Positions 1 to 8,500 of a stretch of 64,000 bases of DNA are shown here, piece after piece; positions within the stretch are counted from its first letter, which is position 1, and every line of letters begins with the position of its first letter. This DNA is from Mesorhizobium neociceri. GTDB taxonomy: Bacteria > Pseudomonadota > Alphaproteobacteria > Rhizobiales > Rhizobiaceae. Below the pieces are notes generated by a model. It saw only the letters and a program-made list of their open reading frames with translations. It was not told the DNA's origin and ran no database searches. The stretch is taken from positions 186,001-250,000 of the forward strand of contig NZ_JACDTY010000009.1 in the NCBI RefSeq assembly GCF_013520985.1, written 5' to 3'. A program made the translations under genes and the position numbers.

Positions 1-1
1 G

Positions 2-1345
2 AGCACATATCTTCGGCCCGAACTTCCAGCCGGGCCCCACTGGTCGACCGCTGCGGTTGGAGGCGCTGCGCAGGCCAGCACCGACCGCTGGTGGCTGGCA
101 TTCGGGGACGCCAATCTCGACAAGCTTGTCAGCGACGTCATCGGCCGAAATAATGGTGTCCTCATCGCGGCTGCTAACGCTTATCCTGCTCGAATTCAGG
201 CAGATATCGCTGCGTACGCCTTCCTCCCCAAGCTGGACGGTCTAGCCGGGAGCAAGAGCCAACCTCTAGACGCAAAGGGCCCCCCGTTGTCGTCGTCGGT
301 TTCCATCAGTGTATCTTATGAGATTGATCTGTGGGGCAAGCTTGCGGCAAAGAGGGACAAGGCGGATTTTGAGGCTTCCGCGACAGCGGAAGACTACGAA
401 GACGCGCGCCTGCTAGCTATCGCCGAAACCGTCGACGCGTATTTCAAGATCGGGCACGCCAATCAGTCGCTGGCGTCGGCGGAAACCAGCCTTGCCCATG
501 CCAAGCAGGATCGGGCGCTTGTTCGCGCCCAGGTTGCGGCCGGTGCCGTTTCCGAACTAGACCTCAAGCAGGCCGAGCAAAGGGTCGAGGAGCGGGCGGC
601 GGCGGTTTCGACGCTCAAGCAGGTTCGCCTTGAATGGCGGAACGCCCTCGTTGTGCTCTTGAATGGCGCACCTAACCCTATTCCAGAGCCGCAGCGCCTG
701 CCGAGCAAGAAGCTGCCCCCGATCCAGGCTGGGCTGCCGGCCGACCTGCTCGCCCGTCGCCCAGACTTGCGTGCCGCAGAGGCAAGGCTCCGTGCCACGC
801 TGAAGAACGTTGACGCAACTCGGGCCGGTTTCTATCCGCCGATTTCACTCACAAGTAGCCTCGGCACAAGCGGGCAATTGCTCGCGTTCATCTCCAATCC
901 CGTTGCTACGTTAGGGGCAAACGCTGCCTTGTCCTTCCTCCATTTCAAGGACATGAAGCTGGAGGTTGCGGTTTCGAGGGCACAGTATGAAAAAGAGGTC
1001 CTCGGATTTCGCACTACTTTGCTCAAGGCCTTCTCCGAAGTTGCCGATGCACTCGGTGCACGGGCCGACTATGCCGAACGGGTCCAACGCCTTCACAATG
1101 TCCTAGCCGCCGCGCAAGAAATTGAGCAGCTGCAAGAGACCCGTTACCGGTCGGGTGATATCCGCCTCGCTGAATGGCTCCATGCGCAGGAGAGCCGCCG
1201 CACAGCCGAAACAGCGCTTGCCGATATCCGTCTCGCCCAGCTGCTCAACGAATCGAAGCTTTACCGCATTCTGGGCGGCAGCGCTGCCAAATCCGGACCG
1301 GATGGCCGGAGCACCAAGAAGAAGCCCAGGTCAAAGGCGGGCTAG
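2..1345 (+). CDS. NodT-family RND efflux outer-membrane factor (5' end outside window)
   Basis: Outer-membrane channel component of a tripartite RND or MFS efflux system, of the NodT/OprM type. The frame is open from base 2, so about 440 C-terminal residues are present and the signal peptide and N-terminus lie outside the window. Early residues carry the family motif WWLAFGD, followed by a segment like 'DANLDKLV' and later 'SYEIDLWGKL', typical of the first TolC-like repeat. The motif 'LPADLLARRPDLRAAEARL' marks the start of the second repeat. The tail is Lys/Arg-rich. An internal TTG near 287 is not the true start, because homology continues upstream. No inner-membrane partner is seen downstream, so any partner pump genes would lie to the left. 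The substrate cannot be told from sequence. Confidence 0.88.
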   Translation, partial: STYLRPELPAGPHWSTAAVGGAAQASTDRWWLAFGDANLDKLVSDVIGRNNGVLIAAANAYPARIQADIAAYAFLPKLDGLAGSKSQPLDAKGPPLSSSVSISVSYEIDLWGKLAAKRDKADFEASATAEDYEDARLLAIAETVDAYFKIGHANQSLASAETSLAHAKQDRALVRAQVAAGAVSELDLKQAEQRVEERAAAVSTLKQVRLEWRNALVVLLNGAPNPIPEPQRLPSKKLPPIQAGLPADLLARRPDLRAAEARLRATLKNVDATRAGFYPPISLTSSLGTSGQLLAFISNPVATLGANAALSFLHFKDMKLEVAVSRAQYEKEVLGFRTTLLKAFSEVADALGARADYAERVQRLHNVLAAAQEIEQLQETRYRSGDIRLAEWLHAQESRRTAETALADIRLAQLLNESKLYRILGGSAAKSGPDGRSTKKKPRSKAG

Positions 1346-1700
1346 CGAACGGCGTAGCATCGAGATGCAGATCCCTCCCGAGATGCCTTGCGCGTTTTAA
1401 AGGGACTATCCAAAGATGAACCGCAGGGTCGCGGTCGAGTAGCACAGCCATTCGGCTTTCGCCCTCACAGATCCGGGCGGGCGGATTTCCCGCACCCCGC
1501 TCTTCCCGAGGGTGACCCGCGTCATATCCGTGCTTGCGCCCAAGTTCGGATGCGCGGAGTTGGCAGGGGGAAGCGGGCGCCGTCAGGGTCTCTAACTCCG
1601 ACCAGCCCATGCGCCGGCTTTTCTGGCTGCGCCGTCTCAGACAGCGTAGCCATATCCGGCGCATTTGCCGATGGAATCGGTTGAGCGCTGGGTAGTTGTG

Positions 1701-1875
1701 CGGCCTGCCGTAATTCCCGTGCAGGTCCACATCGGCTTTGGCGATGCCGTTGCGCCGGCGGCGCAGGAACAGGAGTTTCCATCACTTCTGTCGGCAGAGG
1801 GACCTCGACTGAGAGCCTATCCCAGAGAGACCGTGGTTGCCGAGAAGCTCCAGGCGATCGTCGCGCTCGGCCATG
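1701..1875 (+). pseudogene. AbiEii/AbiGii-type nucleotidyltransferase toxin fragment
   Basis: About 58 codons match the core of AbiEii-family nucleotidyltransferase toxins: 'VHIGFGDAVAP' followed by 'RLRAYPRETVVAEKLQAIV' and 'ALG'. No start codon context, N-terminal nucleotidyltransferase motif or C-terminal part is present, so this is a remnant. It shows that a toxin-antitoxin or abortive-infection locus once lay between the efflux gene and the porin. Confidence 0.6.
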
Positions 1876-1888
1876 CGCTGCGATGGTC

Positions 1889-1927
1889 CGCCTTCATCAC
1901 GGGCAAGCTTTATCGCTTCCCGGACCT
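1889..1927. repeat. ~38-nt segment shared (inverted) with 5407-5444
   Basis: The reverse complement of this stretch matches positions 5407-5444 with one mismatch and one single-base gap; the shared core includes gcttgcccgtgatgaaggcg. The copy at 5.4 kb lies in the IS1595 transposase remnant. This copy is therefore probably transposon debris. Confidence 0.55.
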
Positions 1928-1994
1928 CAATCCGGGTGATCGTGTTGAGCAACACGGGGTGGATCGCTTCGATTACGCGCGATCACCCAGACAC

Positions 1995-2025
1995 AAAAAA
2001 AGCCGGGCGCGAGGCCCGGCTTTTT
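1995..2025 (-). terminator. Rho-independent terminator of the porin gene (bidirectional)
   Basis: Eight-base-pair GC arms agccgggc / gcccggct are separated by five bases. An A-run lies to the left and a T-run to the right, so the hairpin can work in both directions. It lies about 20 bases past the stop codon of the minus-strand porin gene. Confidence 0.85.
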
Positions 2026-2046
2026 CGTGTCGTGGCTTTGAAGGAC

Positions 2047-2703
2047 TTAGAACTTCATGCCGACCCCGAAGGTGACGCGGTTGTCGGTGGCCTTGACCTT
2101 GCCGATACCGTCGAAGCTCTTGCTGCCGAAGTCGGTGTAGCGATACTCGACGCGGCCGAAGACATTGTCGGCGAGCTTGATGTCGGTCCCGAGACCGGCC
2201 GTCCAGCCAATCATCGTAGCCGTGTCGCTGGCGGGAATGACGGAGTCTTCTACCTTCAGGCTCCTGCCGGCGAGACCGCCAGTGCCGTAGAGCAGGATTT
2301 CCGGGGTCACAGCGTAGCCGAGGCGGGCACGCAGCGAGCCTTCGAAGCCGCCCTTGGAATTGATGCCGTTGTCGTCGCCCTTGACGCCGTTGTAGCCGAG
2401 TTCGGCTTCAGCGCCGTAGACGAAGTTCTCCTGCTGCCACTGATAGCCGCCGAAGACACTGCCGACGAAACCCTTGGTATTGGTCTCAAAGTCGAAGTCC
2501 TTCTCCTTGGTCCGGCCGCTGAAACCATAGCCGACGTTCAGACCGGCATAAGGGCCGGCCCACGAAGCGACCGGAAGTTCAGCAATCGGCGCGGGTGCCG
2601 GCGGCTCTTCCTGGACAACGTCCGCGGCATAGGCGGTTCCGCTGAGGGCGAAGAGCCCGAGCGCAACGGCTAGCGGCCGTGCGAATTTAGAATTGGCTTG
2701 CAT
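2047..2703 (-). CDS. Omp25/Omp31-family outer-membrane beta-barrel protein
   Basis: A 218-residue surface protein of the Omp25/Omp31 (RopB-like) family, anchored in the outer membrane. Residues 1-26 form a signal peptide ending GTAYA before ADVV. A Pro-rich linker (EEPPAPAPIAEL) follows, then the family hallmark 'SWAGPYAGLNVGYGF'. The barrel strands include 'GGYQWQQENFVYGAEAELGY' and 'RARLGYAVTPEILLYGTGG', and the protein ends on an aromatic residue (VTFGVGMKF), as outer-membrane proteins do for BAM recognition. Length is usual for the family. The start is supported by a Shine-Dalgarno-like aaggagt just upstream (about 2711-2717). It is transcribed alone and closed by the hairpin at 1995-2025. 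It probably belongs to the general cell envelope rather than to a symbiotic pathway. Confidence 0.93.
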   Translation of the reverse strand: MQANSKFARPLAVALGLFALSGTAYAADVVQEEPPAPAPIAELPVASWAGPYAGLNVGYGFSGRTKEKDFDFETNTKGFVGSVFGGYQWQQENFVYGAEAELGYNGVKGDDNGINSKGGFEGSLRARLGYAVTPEILLYGTGGLAGRSLKVEDSVIPASDTATMIGWTAGLGTDIKLADNVFGRVEYRYTDFGSKSFDGIGKVKATDNRVTFGVGMKF

Positions 2704-3412
2704 TGTTCTTTACTCCTTAAGCCACAGGACACAGGCTTGGTTCTCACGATCGCCATCGACCCGCCCGGGGTGCGGCGGTCTCGATAGACCGCTTGGCTGA
2801 CAACGAGCTGACGAAGAAGTTCTCCCGGAGCCCAAAATCCGGCAATCCGGGCACGTGAGGCTGCGTCTACACCGGCGCGAAGCCGCTGGTCAGGGCCGGC
2901 AGCGCTGCCATATGGACCTTTCCGCGGTGAGCCATCTTCGACGCAGGCCTGGCATACGCCATTAGGGTGAAGCTACCACCCGGCATGCGCTGCGATGGCA
3001 TTTATGGGCAAGCATCAGACGCAGAAACAGCGCACTTTTTCAGCGCCGGCCCCTTGGCCACCAGATGCGTCGGAGGGACACGGGAGGCGAGACGGAGAGA
3101 GCGAGCAAAACGCCGGTGACTACGATACGTTGGCAAGCTGGACTATCGCGTCGCCGCGATCGTCGCGGAGCGCTATGCTCTCGATCAACGGCGAGAAGAG
3201 GCCCGGTCTCCAACGGAAAAGCTGCTGTCCGAAATCTTAGGCTCCAACCCTCGATCGTTCAGCCATCCGGCTCCCCGGTTACCACGTCTCCTCAACTGCG
3301 GCGCCGGCGGCGGCTTCGTTCAATCCTCTGGCGAGAACCCCGTTTCTGAAACTCGCTTGCCTCAGCCGGCCCGTTTGCCATCCAATCAGCGGCATTATGG
3401 AAACTAAACCAC
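2704..3412. other. Non-coding or decayed stretch upstream of the porin and toxin-antitoxin genes
   Basis: No reading frame with recognisable content was found. It should hold the porin promoter near its left end. The right end becomes AT-rich where the toxin-antitoxin unit begins. Confidence 0.5.
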
Positions 3413-3427
3413 CATAAACGATGATAT
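3413..3427. repeat. 15-bp box cataaacgatgatat, copy 1
   Basis: An exact copy of this 15-mer recurs at 4991-5005. This copy lies about 250 bases upstream of the antitoxin start, in an AT-rich intergenic region. The second copy lies just upstream of the divergently oriented DUF6471 gene. A shared operator or promoter element is an inference. Confidence 0.5.
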
Positions 3428-3675
3428 TTATAATCGCATTGTGCAATCCCATTCACCGCTACCCTTAATTGCTGGAAATTTGACCTGCAATTTGCGGCTA
3501 TTCCGTGAATTAGCTGCGCGGCAATTCGCTATGAAATTTTCGTGCGTACGGAACATGGTGTTAATGCATTTCGTTGCTAATTCAATCGTTGCGTCCGTTT
3601 CGTTCGTTGCGATGGTTGCGTTTAAACGCCAAAAGCGTACATATGCGAGGCACCCTAAAAAAAAGGATGGAAAAA

Positions 3676-4134
3676 ATGTTAGCTCTTCTCGATCAAACAT
3701 ATGCGCCGATAACCGCTGACGAGACTGAAGCTGTCATTGCAAAAAAGGCGGCTGAAAGGCTCGCGGCTGTTGCAGAATCCGATCAAGATATCACAGTCCA
3801 TGTGGAAGGGGCTGCGAAGATCGCTGTCCCTCTGCCGGCCAAAGCAGTTAAAATGATGCTGGCTGTCCTGCTCGCAATGGCCGAGCGCAAGCCGGTGTCA
3901 ATGATCCCGCACGAAGCCGAATTGACTACCAAACAGGTAGCCGATTTTCTAAACGTCTCTCGGCCATACGTCTGCAAAATCATTGACGATGGGAAATTAA
4001 AAGCTCGCCTGGTAAATCGGCACCGGAGAGTGAAATTTTCCGACGTTCTAGCATACGAGAAGTCTTCACAGGAAGATCGTTATGATGCATTGACTGAAAT
4101 GGCGAAGGAAGCAAAAGAGCTTGGTCTTGAATGA
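3676..4134 (+). CDS. Helix-turn-helix (excisionase-type) antitoxin of a PIN toxin pair
   Basis: A 152-residue DNA-binding protein. The C-terminal half has an excisionase/MerR-like helix-turn-helix: 'ELTTKQVADFLNVSRPYVCK' then IIDDGKL and a wing, ending in a charged tail. The start at 3676 is chosen because an aaggatgg Shine-Dalgarno sits at the right distance; an upstream ATG in the same frame at 3667 overlaps that site. The stop overlaps the start of the PIN-domain gene (ATGA), so the two are translationally coupled. It most likely neutralises that toxin and represses the operon. The operon is clearly more AT-rich than its neighbours, which suggests separate acquisition. Confidence 0.8.
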   Translation: MLALLDQTYAPITADETEAVIAKKAAERLAAVAESDQDITVHVEGAAKIAVPLPAKAVKMMLAVLLAMAERKPVSMIPHEAELTTKQVADFLNVSRPYVCKIIDDGKLKARLVNRHRRVKFSDVLAYEKSSQEDRYDALTEMAKEAKELGLE

Positions 4135-4715
4135 TATCAACGTTCACGGCGTTCATTGACGCTAACGTGTTTTTTGGAGCGAGGCTGAGAAGCCTCCTCC
4201 TTTTTTTGTCTCGGACAAAGATGTATCGCGCGCGTTGGAGTGAACGTGTCCATCAGGAATGGATTGCCGCAGCTGCTGTGAAGCGCGGCATTGACCCGGA
4301 AAGACTTCAAAGATCCCGTGAAATGATGGACAGGGCCGTTCCGGACGCCCTAGTTTCCGGGTACGAGCAACTTGAAGCCGGTATCGAACTTAAAGACCCC
4401 GATGACAGACATGTAGTAGCGGCCGCCACACTCACGCGAGCCGATGTAATTGTCACATTCAACCTAGCCGATTTTCCCGCAGTGGTACTCAAGCCATTGC
4501 GGCTTGAAGCGCGCCATCCGGACGAGTTTCTGCTCGATCTTTTTGACATCTCAAACGAGCTTTTTGTCGACGCTGTTAAGAAAGATTACGAGCACTACAT
4601 CGAGCCGAAGCTATCCTTCGCCGACTATGTCGAGGGGTTCAGAAAGGCCGGCGCGCCAAAGGTAGCTGACCTATTGGAAAAATTGCGGGTTCTCATTAGC
4701 GCAGAAGCAGCCTAG
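4131..4715 (+). CDS. PIN-domain ribonuclease toxin
   Basis: A 194-residue PIN-domain protein, predicted metal-dependent RNase toxin. Acidic residues expected of the active site are visible: Asp in 'AFIDANVFFGARLR' at the N-terminus, then 'ELKDPDDRHVVAAA', and a third in 'VIVTFNLADFP'. It is longer than a minimal VapC (about 130 residues), with an extra C-terminal helical part. The gene starts inside the stop of the antitoxin (ATGA), the usual arrangement for a type II toxin-antitoxin pair. The cellular RNA target is unknown. Confidence 0.82.
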   Translation: MISTFTAFIDANVFFGARLRSLLLFLSRTKMYRARWSERVHQEWIAAAAVKRGIDPERLQRSREMMDRAVPDALVSGYEQLEAGIELKDPDDRHVVAAATLTRADVIVTFNLADFPAVVLKPLRLEARHPDEFLLDLFDISNELFVDAVKKDYEHYIEPKLSFADYVEGFRKAGAPKVADLLEKLRVLISAEAA

Positions 4716-4731
4716 CGCGAAGAAGCACCCA

Positions 4732-4971
4732 CTAAGCTTCAAGACTGACTTGCCGAACGCCGATCACGTCCAGGCACATCATGAAAAAGGCGGCAGTGAA
4801 GCTGCCACGGCTTATCTTGTTCGCGAGATTGCGCTCTGTATCGTGCGCGCCATGCTCCTTGAGCTTCTCGGCGAGCGTGGCGTATGTCATGCCGCGCCGC
4901 TTCAGTTCGCCTTTCAATATGTTTTTGGCCTGTTCTTCATAGCGCGCCGTGGGTGAATTGTCCGCCATCAT
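4732..4971 (-). CDS. DUF6471 family small protein
   Basis: A 79-residue protein matching the DUF6471 family by its core 'LKGELKRRGMTYATLAEKL', the 'TERNLANKISRGSFTAAFF' segment and a C-terminal 'CLDVIG' motif. The first half resembles a short helix-turn-helix, so DNA binding is plausible, but no function is established. A ccggagaa Shine-Dalgarno lies just upstream of the double ATG. It converges on the toxin gene with only a short gap. The 15-bp box shared with the toxin-antitoxin upstream region lies about 20 bases upstream of its start. Confidence 0.75.
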   Translation of the reverse strand: MMADNSPTARYEEQAKNILKGELKRRGMTYATLAEKLKEHGAHDTERNLANKISRGSFTAAFFMMCLDVIGVRQVSLEA

Positions 4972-4990
4972 CGTTTCTCCGGAAAAAACT

Positions 4991-5005
4991 CATAAACGAT
5001 GATAT
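4991..5005. repeat. 15-bp box cataaacgatgatat, copy 2
   Basis: Exact copy of the box at 3413-3427. It lies directly upstream of the DUF6471 start codon, where an operator would be expected. Confidence 0.5.
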
Positions 5006-5039
5006 ACTTGGCATGTGCGGAACCGATGTACAATATCAT

Positions 5040-5504
5040 CGGATTTGATATGTCTCAGCACTTCCTTCCTCTCCCCCGCCGCCAAGACCCTCTCGGCGGT
5101 CAAGGTCACGGGGCCCGCGCTGCTTTCCGCAAGATACGCCGGTCGCAAACGGACGGTGAGCCGGTTTGCCCGGTCTGCGGTTGCCTCGATTGCTACCATC
5201 TCAAGACCCGCCGGGTCTACAAGTGCCGCGCTTGCTACAAGCAATTCAGAATCACCTCCGGCACGATCTTCGCCAGCCGCAAGCTGGCGGTGCGCGACAT
5301 TCTCGCCGCCATTGCCGTTTCATAAATCGTGCTAAGGGCTACAGCGCCCTTCAACTCTCCCGCGATCTCTCCGTTGATTACAAAACCGCGTTCGTGATGC
5401 TGCACAAGGTCCGCGAAGCGATAAGCTTGCCCGTGATGAAGGCGCTTTGTCAGACAGCGTCGCCTGCTCCTCGAAAACGAAGATGTAAACATCATATTTG
5501 GTGA
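5040..5504 (+). pseudogene. IS1595-family transposase remnant
   Basis: N-terminal third of an IS1595/ISXO2-type transposase broken into three frames. The parts in order are 'FLSPAAKTLSAVKV', then a zinc ribbon with 'VCPVCGCLDCYHLKTRRVYK' and 'CRACYKQF' leading to 'TSGTIFASRKLAVRD', then 'AKGYSALQLSRDLSVDYKTA'. At least two frameshifts separate them and the DDE catalytic domain is missing. The debris abuts the 3' end of the effector gene. Confidence 0.75.
5407..5444. repeat. ~38-nt segment shared (inverted) with 1889-1927
   Basis: Lies within the IS1595 remnant. See the entry at 1889-1927. Confidence 0.55.
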
Positions 5505-5526
5505 GTTTGCTTCGATAATGCCGCAA

Positions 5527-8500
5527 TCAAAGCCTCGTCAGCCGGTTTTGCAGTGCCTGCCGATCGGCGACGAGGTTGTCGAGGTGCAGCGGCTCGTGGT
5601 CTGGCCGGTTCCCGTCGAGCAGTCGTTGAACCAGCGCCCACGTGCCGTCGACCACAAACACACCGCAATCATGATCGTTCGACTGTCGCGGCATGCGGGC
5701 CGGCGCCAGGGTGGCGGTCAGCCCTTCTGCCAGCTGCCGTGCAGGCGCGTCGTTGTATCCTGCTTGCTGGAGCGAGTCGTAGTGATAGGCGACCCGGCTT
5801 TGCGGGTTGCGGCCATCGACGAACAGCAGCGACCAATGGGTGCCGGCGCGCGTGGCAGTGCCGTTGTTCACCGGCAGGAACAGGAAGTCGGCCGGGGCGT
5901 CGCTTTGATGATAGATGGACTGCAGCGTGCCTCCCGCGTCCTCCCCCAAGTGGCGCAGCAGATGCGAGACCGACGGACTCACCAGCCGGATCCGGGCGGC
6001 GAGCGCTGGATCGATCCCCTGCAGCTGCTGTTCCAGGAAATCGTAATCCCTCTGGATATGCGCGTCGCTCAGCCACTCGGTGGCGCCGAGCACCGAGCCC
6101 GCGGCGACACGGGACGAGGCTGTCCGGTCCAACCCTCCGATCCGAGCATCGGAGGAGGGGCTCGCGGGCGCCGTCACATCAATCAGCGGAAGACCGCGGT
6201 AGGTGTCTGGCGCCACGGCGGTGGCGGGCATGGCGGGTTGGCGAGCCGGTGCCGCTGGCGCACTCATCGGCAAAGCTTGACCGCGATGCTGGACGTCATC
6301 GGTCCGCATCAGCTTCACGGCGGCGGCCTCTGTCTCTGGTATCGTGCGCTGCCGCTGCATGTCGCCGAACATCTGCCCGCGCCGACGCACCGGTGCAGAA
6401 TGAGCATCATCACGCAGGTCGGACGGTGTGGGCGCATTCAGGTCAACAAAAGACTGAAGGCCGCCGAAGGTGCCTGAGGGCGCCCCGGCAGAGTGCGCCG
6501 GCGCAAAGTGAGCATCATCACGCAGGTCGGACGGTGTGGGCGCATTCAGGTCAACAAAAGACTGAAGGCCGCCGAAGGTGCCTGAGGGCGCCCTGGCAGA
6601 GTGCACCGGCGCAAAGTGAGCGTCATCACGCAGGTCGGACGGTGTGGGCGCGTTCAGGTCAACAAAAGACTGAAGGCCGCCGAAGGTGCCTGAGGGCGCC
6701 CTGGCAGAGTGCATCGGCGCAAAGTGAGCATCGTCGTGCAAGTCGGATGGTGTGGGCGCGTTCAGGTCAACAAAAGACTGAAGGCCGCCGAAGGTGCCTG
6801 AGGGCGCCCTGGCAGAGTGCACCGGCGCAAAGTGAGCATCGTCGTCCAAGTCGGATGGTGTGGGCGCATTCAGGTCAACAAAAGACTGAAGGCCGCCGAA
6901 GGTGTCTGAGGGAGCCCTGGCAGAGTGCGCCGGCGCAAAGTGAGCGTCGTCGTGCAAATCGGACGGTGTGGGCGCGTTCAGGTCGACAAAAGACTGAAGG
7001 CCGCCGAAGGTGTCTGAGGGCACCATGGCAGAGTGCGCCGGCGCTGCTTCCATCGTCGGCCACATTCTCCGGTCAAAGTTGGCCGGCCTTTGCGGAGCCC
7101 TGTGCTGCGCAGCAGCTCCCCCGACACGTCTCGCGGCCGCGTGTGCGGGATGAGGGAAAGGAGCGATATTGCCGCGAGATGCCGATTCTCCGGCGCCCGA
7201 TCTCCGCAGATGCGCCAGCGCGGCTTCGATCGTTGTGTAATCACCGGGATAGAGCTTGACATCATCGTTCAACGACTTTTGGTTAAGCCGAGGCGCGATA
7301 CCCATCTTCCCTTTTCTTTGCAGATAATCACTTAATCGAGTAATAGCGTATATATAGCCCTTCGCTGTACTTCCCGAAAGTTTGTTCCAAGACGGAGTTG
7401 CTTTGTAGCGTTCAATGAGAGCTCCGTCCAACGAATGAGGATTCCGGAAAGAGCGACCTGCCATTGGCAAGTCGCCGGCGCTGGCAGTCTTAAGATGGCC
7501 CATCGCCACTTCGAGGGACGGACCACCCGAGGCTGCGTACTGCTGCAAATCCTGGTTCAGCGACGTCTCGTCAAGCCGGGAAGCAAAGCTCTGTTTTCCG
7601 TTCGCAACGAGCCAACGAGCGAAGTGCAAAAGAGGATTCACATTGAGCTTGATGGTGTTGTCCGAGACCCTGCGCTGGTGGAGCGCCGAATCCAATACCC
7701 CGATAAGGGACGCATCTTCGGAATAAAGAGCACGCTTGTCGGCACCCACTGTAACCAGTGTTGAACGACCCGCCTGGAGTGCCGAGGCTTCCAGCTTGGG
7801 TGCGTTGCTCCGATCGGGCAGTTGCGGGACCGGGTGGTGACCCGGTCCCGGCTCACCCGATGACGGCGGAAAGTCAGGCGAGGTAAATTGATCGCGCAGC
7901 TCGTCCGGGTTCGTTTGGACCGCCTGCGGAAGCTCTTGCGCCTTGTTCGCCTGGTCGGAACTGCCGATCTGGCTCAGCTGCCGCTCAATGGCGAGGCTTT
8001 GCGGACCATCAAAAGTCCTCTGCCTCTTCATTGGCCTAACAAGCGCTGTGTAATGCTCACCGTGAATGATGCGCCCCGCACTTGGCAGGAGATGGCTGTT
8101 CGTGCCAAGTGTATCCATCATCTTGTGCTGGTGGTCGGAGGCCAGGTTCAAGGAAAGAGAGGATTGTCGGGGATCGGCTGCCGGTTGATCATCCTGCCGC
8201 CCCTGAATCTCCTCGAGAAGCCTCTGTTCCAGTTGCTGGACCTGTTGCGGATCAGTCGCCGGCTGCTCGACTTTATCTTCCGGCAGCCGCCAAAGCCCGT
8301 CAAGATCGACGCCGGGCATCGAGGTCGGGCCAACCTCATCCTCGGTCCGCTCAAAGCCACCTGCTCCCGAAGGCCCCTCTTCCAAGCGTCCTAAGTCATG
8401 CCCTTTATGGTACTCACGAAGCAGCTCCAACCCTGTCCCCACCCCAGTCTCGCTGGTAGCACGCTTGAAGTCGATAAGATCTTTCTTCAGCGCATCAGGG

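Noticed and set aside
6397..7043. CRISPR-like periodicity
   Set aside because: The repeats are coding, 108 bases long and contiguous, with no unique spacers.
5553..7259. Long plus-strand frame of 568 codons with internal repeats
   Set aside because: It is antisense to the effector gene; its repeats only mirror the 108-bp repeat array.
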